Assembly (NCBI GenBank): GCA_002361235.1
Contig: DESI01000069.1
Coordinates: 1 to 27,569, forward strand
Reading direction: 5' to 3'
DNA length: 27,569 bases
Source of the DNA: Porphyromonadaceae bacterium UBA3318
Lineage (GTDB): Bacteria; Bacteroidota; Bacteroidia; Bacteroidales; Muribaculaceae
The position numbers and the translations under genes were made by a program. This document shows positions 1-7,555 of the stretch, one piece after another. How positions within the stretch are numbered: position 1 is the stretch's first letter; each line of letters begins with the position of its first letter. A model generated the notes under the pieces. The model worked only from the letters and a program-made list of their open reading frames with translations. It did not search any database and was not told the origin of the DNA.

Positions 1-22
1 ACCTTAATTACGACACAGCCTC
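1..22. mobile_element. Possible insertion-sequence end (terminal inverted repeat) at left window edge
   Basis: On the minus strand this edge reads GAGGCTGTGTC (plus 12-22) and runs out of the window. The same 11 bases occur at the right edge (27547-27557), also pointing outward. That arrangement is expected if each edge stops inside a copy of one repeated insertion sequence. No transposase sequence is present, so the identification is inferred from the repeat and its position only. Confidence 0.35.
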
Positions 23-45
23 GTTCTCCTGTCTAAAATACTGTC

Positions 46-1791
46 TCAGAACTGAAAAGTGAGGCCGAGGCGGGCGGCGATGCCGGGTACGGGTACGCCG
101 GGCAGCCACTCCTGATGCAGACGGTTCAGCAGATTGTCCACATATACTTCGGCGCGCAGATTCTTCAGAATGTCGTACGTCGCGCTGAATCCCAACATCG
201 ACAGGTTGCCGATGCGCTGCCTTGTCAGAGTCGAGCCATCGGCCCCGGCTATCAGCAACGGCACCTTGCGGCAGGCTCGCAGATCCCAGTCGACGCCTAA
301 TTTCAGTGTGCTCCAGGGATTGCCGCGCACGCCGATGTGCGCCGTAACCTCCGGCATATCCCAGCCGCTGAACCATGCCTTGTCATCCTCCTGCGGCATA
401 TAGTTCATCTTAGCCTCGATACCGAAGTATTCGCCGTAATTATAAGCCAACGTGATGCCGATCTGGAATCCGCTCAGATTCATGTACGTTCCGAGATAAT
501 CCTCAGCCACCGGCTGCGAGGATGCCGCCGAACGGCCGTACAGGCTCAAATAGGGCGTGTACCAGCATCCGAAGCTTTTGTGTATGGTGCGCTTATAGGC
601 GCCTTCCATCTCGGCGCGGAAGCCTGCGAACGGCCCGAATCCGAATTTCAGACGCGCCTCGACCGGAGTATATGCCGGCGTCATGTCCACGATGGCAGGC
701 GCGCAGAACTTGGATTCCATTACATTGCCGTGCAGCGAGTTCAGTTCCGTTCCTCCCGTGGCCGAAAGTTCCAGTCCCACGCCGCGCGTGTGCCAGCCGA
801 ACCTCACGTCCGGAGCCAGGCGCAACGCCGTACCGTTGTCGGCAAACACGTCGATGCGAGGGCCTCCGTAGAATGTGATATTATCACCCTCCCACTTGTA
901 GTAGGGAGTGAACGAGAAGCGGCTGTAGTTTTTCGGCATAGCCGGAGCAAGTCGCGTCTTGTCGGTATAGAGAAGGAAATCGGCGGAAAAATCCAGGCCC
1001 ACCACCGAACTGCCACCAAAGCGATAGCCGGCGCCCAATTCGGGCGAAATCAGCGTCTCGCGGTTGCCGGGACACTCGTCGGCGGTAAACGACGTATAGA
1101 AGCTGCGGAACGCCGTATAGTTCACGTCCACGCCGGCGTAATATCGGAAACGACGCTCGGCATTCGATGTCCACTTAGCGTGAAACCGTGCCTGGTTCAA
1201 CGTCTGTGTCGGTGCGTCCGGCATATCGGACATCGGCAGCGGATTGAAGCCGTAGTAATTGAAATACGCCAGGTTATAACGCGCGTCCACGTCGAGCATA
1301 CCATACTTCGGCACATCGTGCCTGAGATACAGGCCTACCATCTCGTCATATATCTTGCGGCGAGTGTCCTTCACGGCATCCGACAGCTTCGGCTTCCACA
1401 GCGATGTGGAATTATGACGCAGGTAGACGCCGCTCAGGGTCTTGTCGTTGTCAACGAACCGGTATCCGGCATTGACTATGGCGTCGAGGCGCGTGCTGAG
1501 CTGCAGTTCGGCATATCCGCGATATGGCCAGCGCGCGCGGGTATCGTTCCATCCGGTGGCTGGCATAGGCACGCCGAGAGGCGCGAAATCGGTCACCACG
1601 CCGTCCATGTCGTAGTCCAGCCGGCTGTCCGTGTTGCCGAGGCGCAGACGTTCGGGGAACGTGTTGACGCGGTCCTGAAGTATGACCTCGGGCTTGTAGG
1701 TGCCCTCCACCTCAACGGTGGGGTTATATTGAGCCGATGCCGTCAGCGCGGACAGCAGGGCGGGAATCGTCAGTATCTTGGTAGCTTTCAT
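46..1791 (-). CDS. Outer-membrane beta-barrel protein, TonB-dependent-receptor-like, without a recognisable plug
   Basis: This 581-residue protein starts with a short basic and hydrophobic signal sequence, probably cleaved after SASA-type residues near position 20. The rest is rich in alternating aromatic and polar beta strands and ends in a C-terminal phenylalanine (LTFQF), typical of outer-membrane barrels inserted by the Bam machinery. It is shorter than a full TonB-dependent receptor (usually 700-1000 residues), and I see no clear TonB box or plug domain. Its ATG overlaps the stop of the upstream TPR gene by 4 nt (ATGA), so the two are almost certainly co-translated and probably act together at the outer membrane. 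The substrate is unknown. Confidence is good for a barrel and low for any transport specificity. Confidence 0.75.
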   Translation of the reverse strand: MKATKILTIPALLSALTASAQYNPTVEVEGTYKPEVILQDRVNTFPERLRLGNTDSRLDYDMDGVVTDFAPLGVPMPATGWNDTRARWPYRGYAELQLSTRLDAIVNAGYRFVDNDKTLSGVYLRHNSTSLWKPKLSDAVKDTRRKIYDEMVGLYLRHDVPKYGMLDVDARYNLAYFNYYGFNPLPMSDMPDAPTQTLNQARFHAKWTSNAERRFRYYAGVDVNYTAFRSFYTSFTADECPGNRETLISPELGAGYRFGGSSVVGLDFSADFLLYTDKTRLAPAMPKNYSRFSFTPYYKWEGDNITFYGGPRIDVFADNGTALRLAPDVRFGWHTRGVGLELSATGGTELNSLHGNVMESKFCAPAIVDMTPAYTPVEARLKFGFGPFAGFRAEMEGAYKRTIHKSFGCWYTPYLSLYGRSAASSQPVAEDYLGTYMNLSGFQIGITLAYNYGEYFGIEAKMNYMPQEDDKAWFSGWDMPEVTAHIGVRGNPWSTLKLGVDWDLRACRKVPLLIAGADGSTLTRQRIGNLSMLGFSATYDILKNLRAEVYVDNLLNRLHQEWLPGVPVPGIAARLGLTFQF

Positions 1792-4124
1792 TTTTTCAAG
1801 GACTTGAGGCGTGAATTGATGGCCGAGAGGATGTCGGCTTCGTTACCGGGATAATTGTCGCGGAGGGATGTGAGGTATTCGCGTGCCAGCTCGGGGCGTC
1901 CCAACTCGCGGCAGGCATCGGCCAAGACGATGAATCCCTTGGCCAGCCAGTAAGTGTGGGGCGTCCCGGTGTCGGTGAATGCGTTCATCATGTCGAATGC
2001 CTCCTGCGCGTTGCCGGCGTCAAGTCGGCGCTGTGCCAGCGTCACGGCCGAGGCGGCACCCACGGGACTCTCGGGATTGCGCGACAGGGACTCATACAAC
2101 GCGTCGGCCTCGTCGTCGCGTCCAAGTTTGCTCAGTGCGTTTGCCTCGTAATAATCGAGGTCGGCTGTGTCGTCGGCACCGAGCGAACCGGCCTTGCGTA
2201 TACGCTTCAGGAGTTCAAGCTGCTCGGTCGGAGCGTCGCCTGTGCGGTTGTTGGCCGCAGCTGCGCGCAGCAGCTCGTCCACGTCGGCGTCGGGCGTAAT
2301 GGCCAGACGCTTGCGGTATGCCTCGGCGGCCATGGCAGTCTCGCCAAGTTCCTCGCAGGTCAGCGCCTTCTCCAGCAATGCCGCCGACACCCATTTGCTG
2401 CGCGGATAGTCGCGCACGAACTGGTCGATCAGCGTTATCTTCTTGCGCTGACCCTCGCTTTTGCCCGACAGCATCGCGTAGCGATAGGCCGCATAGTCCG
2501 AGTCGTTGGCCTTGTCGGATATGGCGTCGGTGTAGAGCTGACGCGCTCCGGTATAATCGCCTGTGTAATAGAGGCAGTCGGCACGGCGTATCAGCGCGTC
2601 GTCGCGCATGGCCTTGTTCAGCGCGGGACGGCTCTCCAACGCTTTGGAGAACGTGGCGGCCGCCTGGCCGTACCGTTCGAGGCGATACTGCGCGTATGCT
2701 AAGTCGTAAAGTCCCAACGTGCGGTTGGCCGAAGCGGGCGCACCCTGCACATAGCGTGAATAGCTGCGTTCGGCGGCGGCAAAATGTCCCGCCTCATAAC
2801 GGGCGTCGCCCAACCATAACAGCGACTGCAGGGCCAGATCGGGATCCGAGGTATTCATCTCCGACGCCTTCTCGAAATATGGCGCGCTTCCGGCCACATC
2901 GCCGTTGGTGGCCATGCTCACGCCCTGCGCATACAGCGCCTTCTGCTTCACGGCCTGCATCACCGGCGTGGGCGTGCGGGTGCCGTCAACGGTGCTGATG
3001 GCTTTCAGATAATTATGGTCGTTGTAGTATGCCGTGGCGAGGTATTCGCGCATCTCTTCGGCATGAGGCGACGACGGCCAGCGGCGCATGTATGTCTCAA
3101 TCAGTTCGGCCGACTTACCGAAAGGCACGCCCGTGCCGCGTGTCTGAGCCGTGATGTAATTGTACATCGCGGTCTGGGCCACCTCCGGATCGGCTTCGTA
3201 TGCCGATGCCTTCTCGAAGGCCAGTGTGGCGCCGCGCACATCGTCCTGACTCAGACGTGTCTGACCCAAGTAAAGCCATGCGCTCTGCAACAGCGGCCCG
3301 CGCTCGGCGCTTTCCGTCACGGCCGTAAGCCGCTCGGCGGCTTTGGCGTAGTTTCCCTCCTCATAGTCAATCACGCCCAAGGCATAGAGAGCCTCGTTGT
3401 TGACCGGGCCATGATTCAGTTCAAGGTATTTCTCCAGCTCGCGGCGTCCCGTCTCGTCCTCCTCCAGCTTGAAGCGGCTCAGACCGGCTATGCGGTATAT
3501 CTCTGCCTTAAGTCCGGGGTCCACATCGCGAGTTACGAGTTTCTGAGCCTTTTCGGCCACCTTGCGGTATTGGCCGCGCATATAGTCTATCTGCAGCATA
3601 TAGTATGCCGCCTCCAGGCCCTTCTCGCCTTCGGGCACCTGCGCGAAGCCCTGATAAGCCTTGTCGTAGTCGCCATCTATGTAGTCTATATACGCGTTAT
3701 AGAAAGTGCGCACGGCATCGTATTTGCGCCCCTTGACACTGCGCAACGCGGTGCGGGCCTCCTTGTAATATCCCGTCTTTAGCAGACACAGTGCCTTACG
3801 GTATGAATAAAGCGAGCGTTCGGGCTGGGAAAGGCCCTTAATGTCCTCGGCCTTGTACCTACGCAGCGCCTCGCTCCAGTCGTGAGCGAAGAAGGCCGCA
3901 TCGGCAATCATCAGACGTGCCTCCAGGGCGTGTATGCCCGTCGGATTTTGCTCGGCATACGACCGCAGCATCGGCACGGTGCCGGGCGCATCAAGCGTCC
4001 ACGCATCCTGCAGCGTGCGCCATTCCCGGTCGTCGTTACCCTCCGAAAAATCGAAGCCCCGCGCCGCGGGACTTATCATAATGGCCGCGGTCATGACCAC
4101 AGCCGACATCCTCAGCTTCTTCAT
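1788..4124 (-). CDS. Secreted tetratricopeptide-repeat (TPR) protein
   Basis: This 778-residue protein has an N-terminal signal sequence (basic start, hydrophobic stretch at about residues 6-22). The remainder is largely helical TPR units, visible as repeated A-x-x-x-Y or G-x-Y-x-x-A patterns such as YEEGNYAKAAERL, YEAGHFAAAERSY and YYTGDYTGARQLY. TPR proteins of this type are periplasmic or lipid-anchored scaffolds that assemble protein complexes. It lies directly upstream of, and overlaps, the outer-membrane barrel gene, which suggests a barrel plus periplasmic-scaffold pair. A -7 box (TAACTTTG, 4137 to 4130) sits 5 nt from the ATG, so the transcript may be leaderless. An internal Met at residue 6 (4109) is an alternative start that keeps the signal sequence. 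No enzymatic domain is apparent. Confidence 0.8.
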   Translation of the reverse strand: MKKLRMSAVVMTAAIMISPAARGFDFSEGNDDREWRTLQDAWTLDAPGTVPMLRSYAEQNPTGIHALEARLMIADAAFFAHDWSEALRRYKAEDIKGLSQPERSLYSYRKALCLLKTGYYKEARTALRSVKGRKYDAVRTFYNAYIDYIDGDYDKAYQGFAQVPEGEKGLEAAYYMLQIDYMRGQYRKVAEKAQKLVTRDVDPGLKAEIYRIAGLSRFKLEEDETGRRELEKYLELNHGPVNNEALYALGVIDYEEGNYAKAAERLTAVTESAERGPLLQSAWLYLGQTRLSQDDVRGATLAFEKASAYEADPEVAQTAMYNYITAQTRGTGVPFGKSAELIETYMRRWPSSPHAEEMREYLATAYYNDHNYLKAISTVDGTRTPTPVMQAVKQKALYAQGVSMATNGDVAGSAPYFEKASEMNTSDPDLALQSLLWLGDARYEAGHFAAAERSYSRYVQGAPASANRTLGLYDLAYAQYRLERYGQAAATFSKALESRPALNKAMRDDALIRRADCLYYTGDYTGARQLYTDAISDKANDSDYAAYRYAMLSGKSEGQRKKITLIDQFVRDYPRSKWVSAALLEKALTCEELGETAMAAEAYRKRLAITPDADVDELLRAAAANNRTGDAPTEQLELLKRIRKAGSLGADDTADLDYYEANALSKLGRDDEADALYESLSRNPESPVGAASAVTLAQRRLDAGNAQEAFDMMNAFTDTGTPHTYWLAKGFIVLADACRELGRPELAREYLTSLRDNYPGNEADILSAINSRLKSLKK

Positions 4125-4129
4125 GACCG

Positions 4130-4137
4130 CAAAGTTA
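4130..4137 (-). promoter_or_regulatory. Bacteroidetes-type -7 box for the TPR/barrel operon
   Basis: The minus strand reads TAACTTTG, a full match to TAnnTTTG. It ends only 5 nt before the ATG at 4124. I found no TTTG at the usual 19-21 nt upstream distance, so the -33 element is weak or absent. Confidence 0.5.
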
Positions 4138-4200
4138 CTAATTTTTATCTACAATATCCTTCTTATTATTATATTTTTGCCACACCGAGGCGCAGACTGT

Positions 4201-4233
4201 CCTCCGCCACACACTGGAGGTGGCGTCCGCGCT
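4201..4233 (-). other. GC-rich alternative hairpins between the AAA-ATPase gene and the TPR gene
   Basis: CCTCC at 4201-4205 can pair with GGAGG at 4216-4220, and GCCAC pairs with GTGGC in a competing fold. There is no following T-tract, so this is at most a weak terminator or a spacer structure between two genes on the same strand. Confidence 0.3.
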
Positions 4234-4238
4234 GACGT

Positions 4239-5810
4239 TTAGGCATTATCCTTGATCAGCCAGGAATCGAGGGTGCGGGTTGCAGTGGAGATGTTGACGC
4301 CGACCTTTACTATGGGCTTGCCAAGCGAGAGATATGGCCGGTCGTAATGCTTCTCATCTATCTGCCTCAGCGCTTCTTCGGGCGACTTATCAAGTTTGAA
4401 CTCAATAATATATATTGCTTTCGGACCATCAAGCATCATATCGATGCGACCGTCGGACGTGGCTCTTTCCACATCGACATTCAGACCGACGAGGCGAGAT
4501 ATGATGTATATCAGATCTTGATAATGAATCTCGGTGTCGGGATTTGTGCGATAGGAATTGCCGGCCATGAACTCCTGAATCATGGTCAGAAACCGGTTAA
4601 TCTCTCCTTCCTGGATAGACCGGCGCAAGCCGCTGACCCATATATGCCGTTTGTTTTCCGACATTCGCGTCCATTCGCGTGCAAGTCCCTCGAAAAACGA
4701 GTCGCGCACTTCCTGGTTGGGATAACCCAGCACAAGCAGCTGGCCATCAAACGAGTCTATCACCTGCTTGATAGTAAGATATCCTGTGTAATAGAACAGC
4801 ACTTCCAGATCGTTGCCCAGCACGTCGCCCGTTTCAAGGACACGAGGAGACACCATAGTTCCTTCAAGATCCCTGAGTGGAGAATCCCAATCCTTCAATC
4901 GGTCATACAGTCTCTTGGACGCTCCGGACTGATACCAATAGTTGCTCAGTTTCTTGTCGGCAAGGGCATTAAGCAGGCTGAACGGATTGTACACGTCAGT
5001 CATATCTTCGGCGAAATGATAGCCGTCATAATTGTGTTTCAATGCCTGCAGCGTCTGCTCGGCGCTCCATCCCTTGCTTCGGCCAAGCTCCCTGATGCCT
5101 GTCTGGAAATTATTTATAAGTTCATCGGTAGTGATTCCGCATATTGCCGAATACTCCGGATTCATCGACAGGTCACGCAGATTGTTCAGTCCACTGAAGA
5201 TGTTGACCTGTCCTAACTTGCCGACACCGGTCAGAAACACGAATTTCAGATAGTCGGAACAACTTTTCATCACGCCGTAGAATCCACGAAGGATATTGCG
5301 GTATTTCTCCACGAGCTGCTCATTGTCCTGCGCGTCAACTACCGGCTTGTCATATTCATCGATCAGGACGGCGACACGACACCCCGTTTTGACGTACGCC
5401 GATTTGATAACCTCCCGGAAACGATTGTCCACGCTTGGGACATTGCCGTTGCGCCCATACGTTGCTTCCCAGTTGTCAAGGTGCATTTCAAGTTGCTCGT
5501 ACAGTGCGGATGGATTCGTATAGTCCTTGCCGTTAAGGTCAAGATGCAGTACCGGGCGACTTCTCCATTCCTCGGGTTCAAGACGGTCGATGGCGAGGCC
5601 TCTGAACAGTTCGCGATTGCCTCTGAAATACTCCTCCAACGTAGACACAAGAAGGCTTTTACCGAAGCGGCGGGGGCGACTCAGGAAATAATATTTTCCC
5701 TCGGCCACCATTTTGTGGATGTATGCCGTTTTGTCGACATACACACATTCATTCCGGATTATCTCACCGAAACTCTGGTCTCCTATCGGGTATTTCACCT
5801 CCGCTGCCAT
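4239..5810 (-). CDS. AAA-ATPase-like / PD-(D/E)XK nuclease-like protein
   Basis: This 523-residue protein matches the architecture common in Bacteroidales: an N-terminal AAA-ATPase-like domain (PF09820 type) and a C-terminal PD-(D/E)XK-like domain (PF08011 type). The atypical Walker A is RPRRFGKS at residues 45-52. Walker B is VLIDEYDKP with D151/E152. Near the C-terminus, GRIDM (D457) followed by IEFK (E470, K472) forms a D...ExK nuclease core. Such genes are usually multicopy and solitary, and their biological role is not established; defence or mobile-element links are speculative. The gene is monocistronic here, with its own TATATTTG -7 box at 5849-5842. By eye its base composition is lower in GC than its neighbours, which fits an accessory gene. 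Confidence 0.85.
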   Translation of the reverse strand: MAAEVKYPIGDQSFGEIIRNECVYVDKTAYIHKMVAEGKYYFLSRPRRFGKSLLVSTLEEYFRGNRELFRGLAIDRLEPEEWRSRPVLHLDLNGKDYTNPSALYEQLEMHLDNWEATYGRNGNVPSVDNRFREVIKSAYVKTGCRVAVLIDEYDKPVVDAQDNEQLVEKYRNILRGFYGVMKSCSDYLKFVFLTGVGKLGQVNIFSGLNNLRDLSMNPEYSAICGITTDELINNFQTGIRELGRSKGWSAEQTLQALKHNYDGYHFAEDMTDVYNPFSLLNALADKKLSNYWYQSGASKRLYDRLKDWDSPLRDLEGTMVSPRVLETGDVLGNDLEVLFYYTGYLTIKQVIDSFDGQLLVLGYPNQEVRDSFFEGLAREWTRMSENKRHIWVSGLRRSIQEGEINRFLTMIQEFMAGNSYRTNPDTEIHYQDLIYIISRLVGLNVDVERATSDGRIDMMLDGPKAIYIIEFKLDKSPEEALRQIDEKHYDRPYLSLGKPIVKVGVNISTATRTLDSWLIKDNA

Positions 5811-5841
5811 CGTGCCCTTACTTGATTTTGTGTCTATGTTG

Positions 5842-5849
5842 CAAATATA
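5842..5849 (-). promoter_or_regulatory. -7 box for the AAA-ATPase-like gene
   Basis: The minus strand reads TATATTTG (TAnnTTTG), 31 nt before the ATG at 5810, which implies a leader of about 25 nt. No clear TTTG lies 19-21 nt upstream. A short palindrome, TTACAT-gg-ATGTAA (5885-5898), lies 35 nt further upstream and could be an operator. Confidence 0.5.
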
Positions 5850-5991
5850 ACACTTTTTTTCGGATTACGGCACTTTCTCTCCGACTTACATGGATGTAAA
5901 TAGAAGACTACCGGCTCATCAAATGCCTTAACGGAGCCTAGACCCGTCCTGTTCTAAATTCAGATTTGCATGGGAATGATTAAGACAGATC

Positions 5992-6531
5992 CTATAAGCT
6001 AAGATTGTTGTGCATTATGGTGAACAGTTTTTCGCCGAGAGTGGGAGAAGTACCGATGAAGGTGTTGATAATTTCATTTTTATCATTAAGTTCCATTATG
6101 GCCGGAACGGCCTTTATCTCGTAACCAGCGAGATAATTCCAGCACTTCTTTGCATCCTTGACAAAATAAAGCCTCGAAGTGTCCCAGTTTCTGGTTTTAA
6201 ACCGCTCGATGATACGCTGCTTTTCCTCCTGCGTGTCATAGCCGGTTATTATATATATCCTTGGGTTCCAGATCTCGAACAACTGCCATTCTTCGGTCAG
6301 GGCCTCGCGCACTTCGTTTTCCGTGTCGTGCAGCGTTTTCATCGCTCTGTGGCATGGAACGCATTCGTCCCAATAGAATGCGACGAGACAGCGGTGCCCC
6401 ACAGGAAGGTTGACGCTTTTCCCGTTGATGTCAGTCACGGTAATGGGAGTGAACCGGTCGGCATTTGCAGTGAAGCAGGCAGAAATGACTGCAAGCGCCA
6501 GCACTGTAATTAACTTTTTCATTAATTCCAT
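5992..6531 (-). CDS. Secreted thioredoxin-fold protein (CVPC active site)
   Basis: This 179-residue protein has a signal sequence (MKKL followed by a hydrophobic stretch, probable cleavage after ANA near residue 24) and a thioredoxin fold. The redox motif is C57-V-P-C60 in the context FYWDECVPCH, and a cis-proline segment (KAVPAIMEL) lies near residue 142. It resembles periplasmic TlpA/ResA-like or thioredoxin-like proteins that reduce or isomerise disulfides, but the partner is unknown. Two starts are possible: MELMKK at 6531 or MKKL at 6522. The second gives a more typical signal peptide. A near-ideal promoter lies at 6589-6620. The gene stands alone, with the AAA-ATPase gene downstream under its own promoter. 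Confidence 0.8.
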   Translation of the reverse strand: MELMKKLITVLALAVISACFTANADRFTPITVTDINGKSVNLPVGHRCLVAFYWDECVPCHRAMKTLHDTENEVREALTEEWQLFEIWNPRIYIITGYDTQEEKQRIIERFKTRNWDTSRLYFVKDAKKCWNYLAGYEIKAVPAIMELNDKNEIINTFIGTSPTLGEKLFTIMHNNLSL

Positions 6532-6588
6532 GTTGTAGAGGGGTATTTATGGCAAGCTTTTATGGCTCGGTCTATGATTTATTTTTTA

Positions 6589-6620
6589 CAAATATAGACT
6601 GAATTGAAATGCCTGCCAAA
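6589..6620 (-). promoter_or_regulatory. Consensus Bacteroidetes promoter for the thioredoxin-fold gene
   Basis: On the minus strand TTTG (6620-6617) is followed after exactly 20 nt by TATATTTG (6596-6589). This is a perfect match to the TTTG-N(19-21)-TAnnTTTG primary sigma-factor promoter of Bacteroides. The predicted transcript start is about 50 nt before the gene. Confidence 0.8.
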
Positions 6621-6629
6621 TTTCCCTAT

Positions 6630-6643
6630 ATGTTGTACAACAT
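6630..6643. promoter_or_regulatory. 14-bp perfect palindrome, possible operator
   Basis: ATGTTGTACAACAT is a perfect dyad with no loop, as expected for a dimeric DNA-binding regulator. It lies about 10 bp upstream of the -33 box of the thioredoxin-fold gene and just after the stop of the 175-residue protein. The absence of a loop and T-tract argues against a terminator. Confidence 0.4.
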
Positions 6644-6661
6644 GCCGGGGATTTTTCGGAG

Positions 6662-7189
6662 TCAGATGATCTGGAGGAGGTGGAGGGTGTCGGCCAGCTC
6701 GGGGGCGGACATGGTGCGGCGCACGGAGAGGGTGCGCACCAGCTCGTCGACGGCGGGGTGCAGGCGCCGGTTGTTGAAGATGCGGCGCATATAACTGTTG
6801 GCGCGGTTGTACAGGCTCTCGATCTCGTCGTCTTCCAGGCCGCAGGTGTCGCGTCCTTCCTCCACGATGCGCTCGTGCAACGCCTTCATGATGTCGGCGG
6901 GAACCTCGCTGCCAAGTCGTATCATGGAACGCGCCATGACGTTGCTCAGTGCCATGGCGGCCGTAAGGTTGTAATTATTCACCAGATTGGTCCACACGGC
7001 CTTGGGTGACAGCGACGGTGAACCGCAAAAATAATATTCGTGGCTGAAGGTCATCATCGGACCCTCGGAGTCAAGCGACACCGACACCAGACGGTCCAGG
7101 GCGTCAAGAGCCGCTATCGATATGGTCATCCCGGCAAGACCGTAGGCCTTGTCGTCGTCATTTATATATTCCAAACTAAGAGTACTCAT
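6662..7189 (-). CDS. Protein of unknown function, 175 residues
   Basis: I do not recognise this family. The protein has no signal peptide or membrane segment. It appears mixed alpha/beta in the N-terminal half (residues 1-60, including FSHEYYFCGSP) and mainly helical afterwards, with a charged C-terminal half containing RRIFNNRRLHPAVDELVRTL. It looks like a genuine cytoplasmic protein: its composition is balanced, its GC use matches neighbouring core genes and it has a normal start. I see no consensus promoter directly upstream. Instead there is a 12-bp palindrome (7219-7230) and a pair of direct repeats (7231-7264), then a 336-bp inverted-repeat element. It could be expressed from that region, but this is not shown. 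Confidence 0.65.
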   Translation of the reverse strand: MSTLSLEYINDDDKAYGLAGMTISIAALDALDRLVSVSLDSEGPMMTFSHEYYFCGSPSLSPKAVWTNLVNNYNLTAAMALSNVMARSMIRLGSEVPADIMKALHERIVEEGRDTCGLEDDEIESLYNRANSYMRRIFNNRRLHPAVDELVRTLSVRRTMSAPELADTLHLLQII

Positions 7190-7218
7190 ATCTTCAAAAC
7201 GTCACGCGAACCTTATTT

Positions 7219-7230
7219 GTTTCGCGAAAC
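7219..7230. promoter_or_regulatory. 12-bp palindrome GTTTCGCGAAAC
   Basis: This perfect dyad lies 30 bp upstream of the start of the 175-residue protein. It is a candidate regulator-binding site. No known regulator can be named from the sequence. Confidence 0.35.
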
Positions 7231-7264
7231 CTGTTTGTTAAGCTATCTATACTGTTTGTTAGGC
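7231..7264. repeat. Two 13-bp direct repeats, 21 bp apart
   Basis: CTGTTTGTTAAGC (7231-7243) and CTGTTTGTTAGGC (7252-7264) differ at one base and start 21 bp apart, about two helical turns. The second overlaps the left end of the inverted-repeat element. Spacing on the same DNA face suggests protein binding, by a regulator or a recombinase. Confidence 0.5.
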
Positions 7265-7303
7265 ATCGTTCCTTAAAAAATGTATACGCCAGGGTCGCAG
7301 ATG

Positions 7304-7398
7304 TGCCTTAGATTTAGCCTTGCAGACTCAGGAGCATAGCGGGCTATGTGACTGAGTCTGCAAGACTAAAGCTGAGGTGCAGCTGCGAGTCTAAGGCA
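7304..7398. other. Hairpin A inside the inverted-repeat element
   Basis: TGCCTTAGA (7304-7312) pairs with TCTAAGGCA (7390-7398). An inner stem of 19 bp with one mismatch pairs 7313-7331 with 7352-7370, including 13 perfect pairs around CTTGCAGACTCAG. The apex adds CATAGC with GCTATG. The inner stem alone could terminate transcription or extrude as a cruciform. Confidence 0.6.
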
Positions 7399-7476
7399 AT
7401 ATCGCTTCCCAACGTATTCATCTTGAACGAGCCGTATTTTAACAATTCATATTTATTTTGTACCTTGCCCGGTGTC

Positions 7477-7555
7477 TTTTCGGTTAATTTATCCGCTCTC
7501 CTCGGTCACAGCCGCGAGGCTGCTCCCTCACAGACCGAATAAATTACCTCGAAAA
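7477..7555. other. Hairpin B inside the inverted-repeat element, with a GNRA-type loop
   Basis: TTTTCG (7477-7482) faces CGAAAA (7550-7555), TAATTTAT (7485-7492) pairs with ATAAATTA (7539-7546), CGGTC (7503-7507) pairs with GACCG (7533-7537), and CAGCC (7509-7513) pairs with GGCTG (7518-7522) across a GCGA tetraloop. Small bulges separate the stems. The layered pairing suggests a structured RNA or a folded single-strand DNA form. Confidence 0.5.

Noticed and set aside
337..1854. A 505-residue open frame on the plus strand
   Set aside because: It is antisense to the outer-membrane barrel gene, has an Arg/His-rich composition typical of a shadow frame, and has no recognisable motif.
7237..7264. 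Integron attC-like core sites (GTTAAGC and GTTAGGC fit GTTRRRY)
   Set aside because: No partner RYYYAAC sites, no typical attC fold across them and no integrase in the window.
7348..7542. A 64-residue open frame inside the inverted-repeat element
   Set aside because: It runs through both hairpins, has no recognisable motif and is better explained as chance in a non-coding element.
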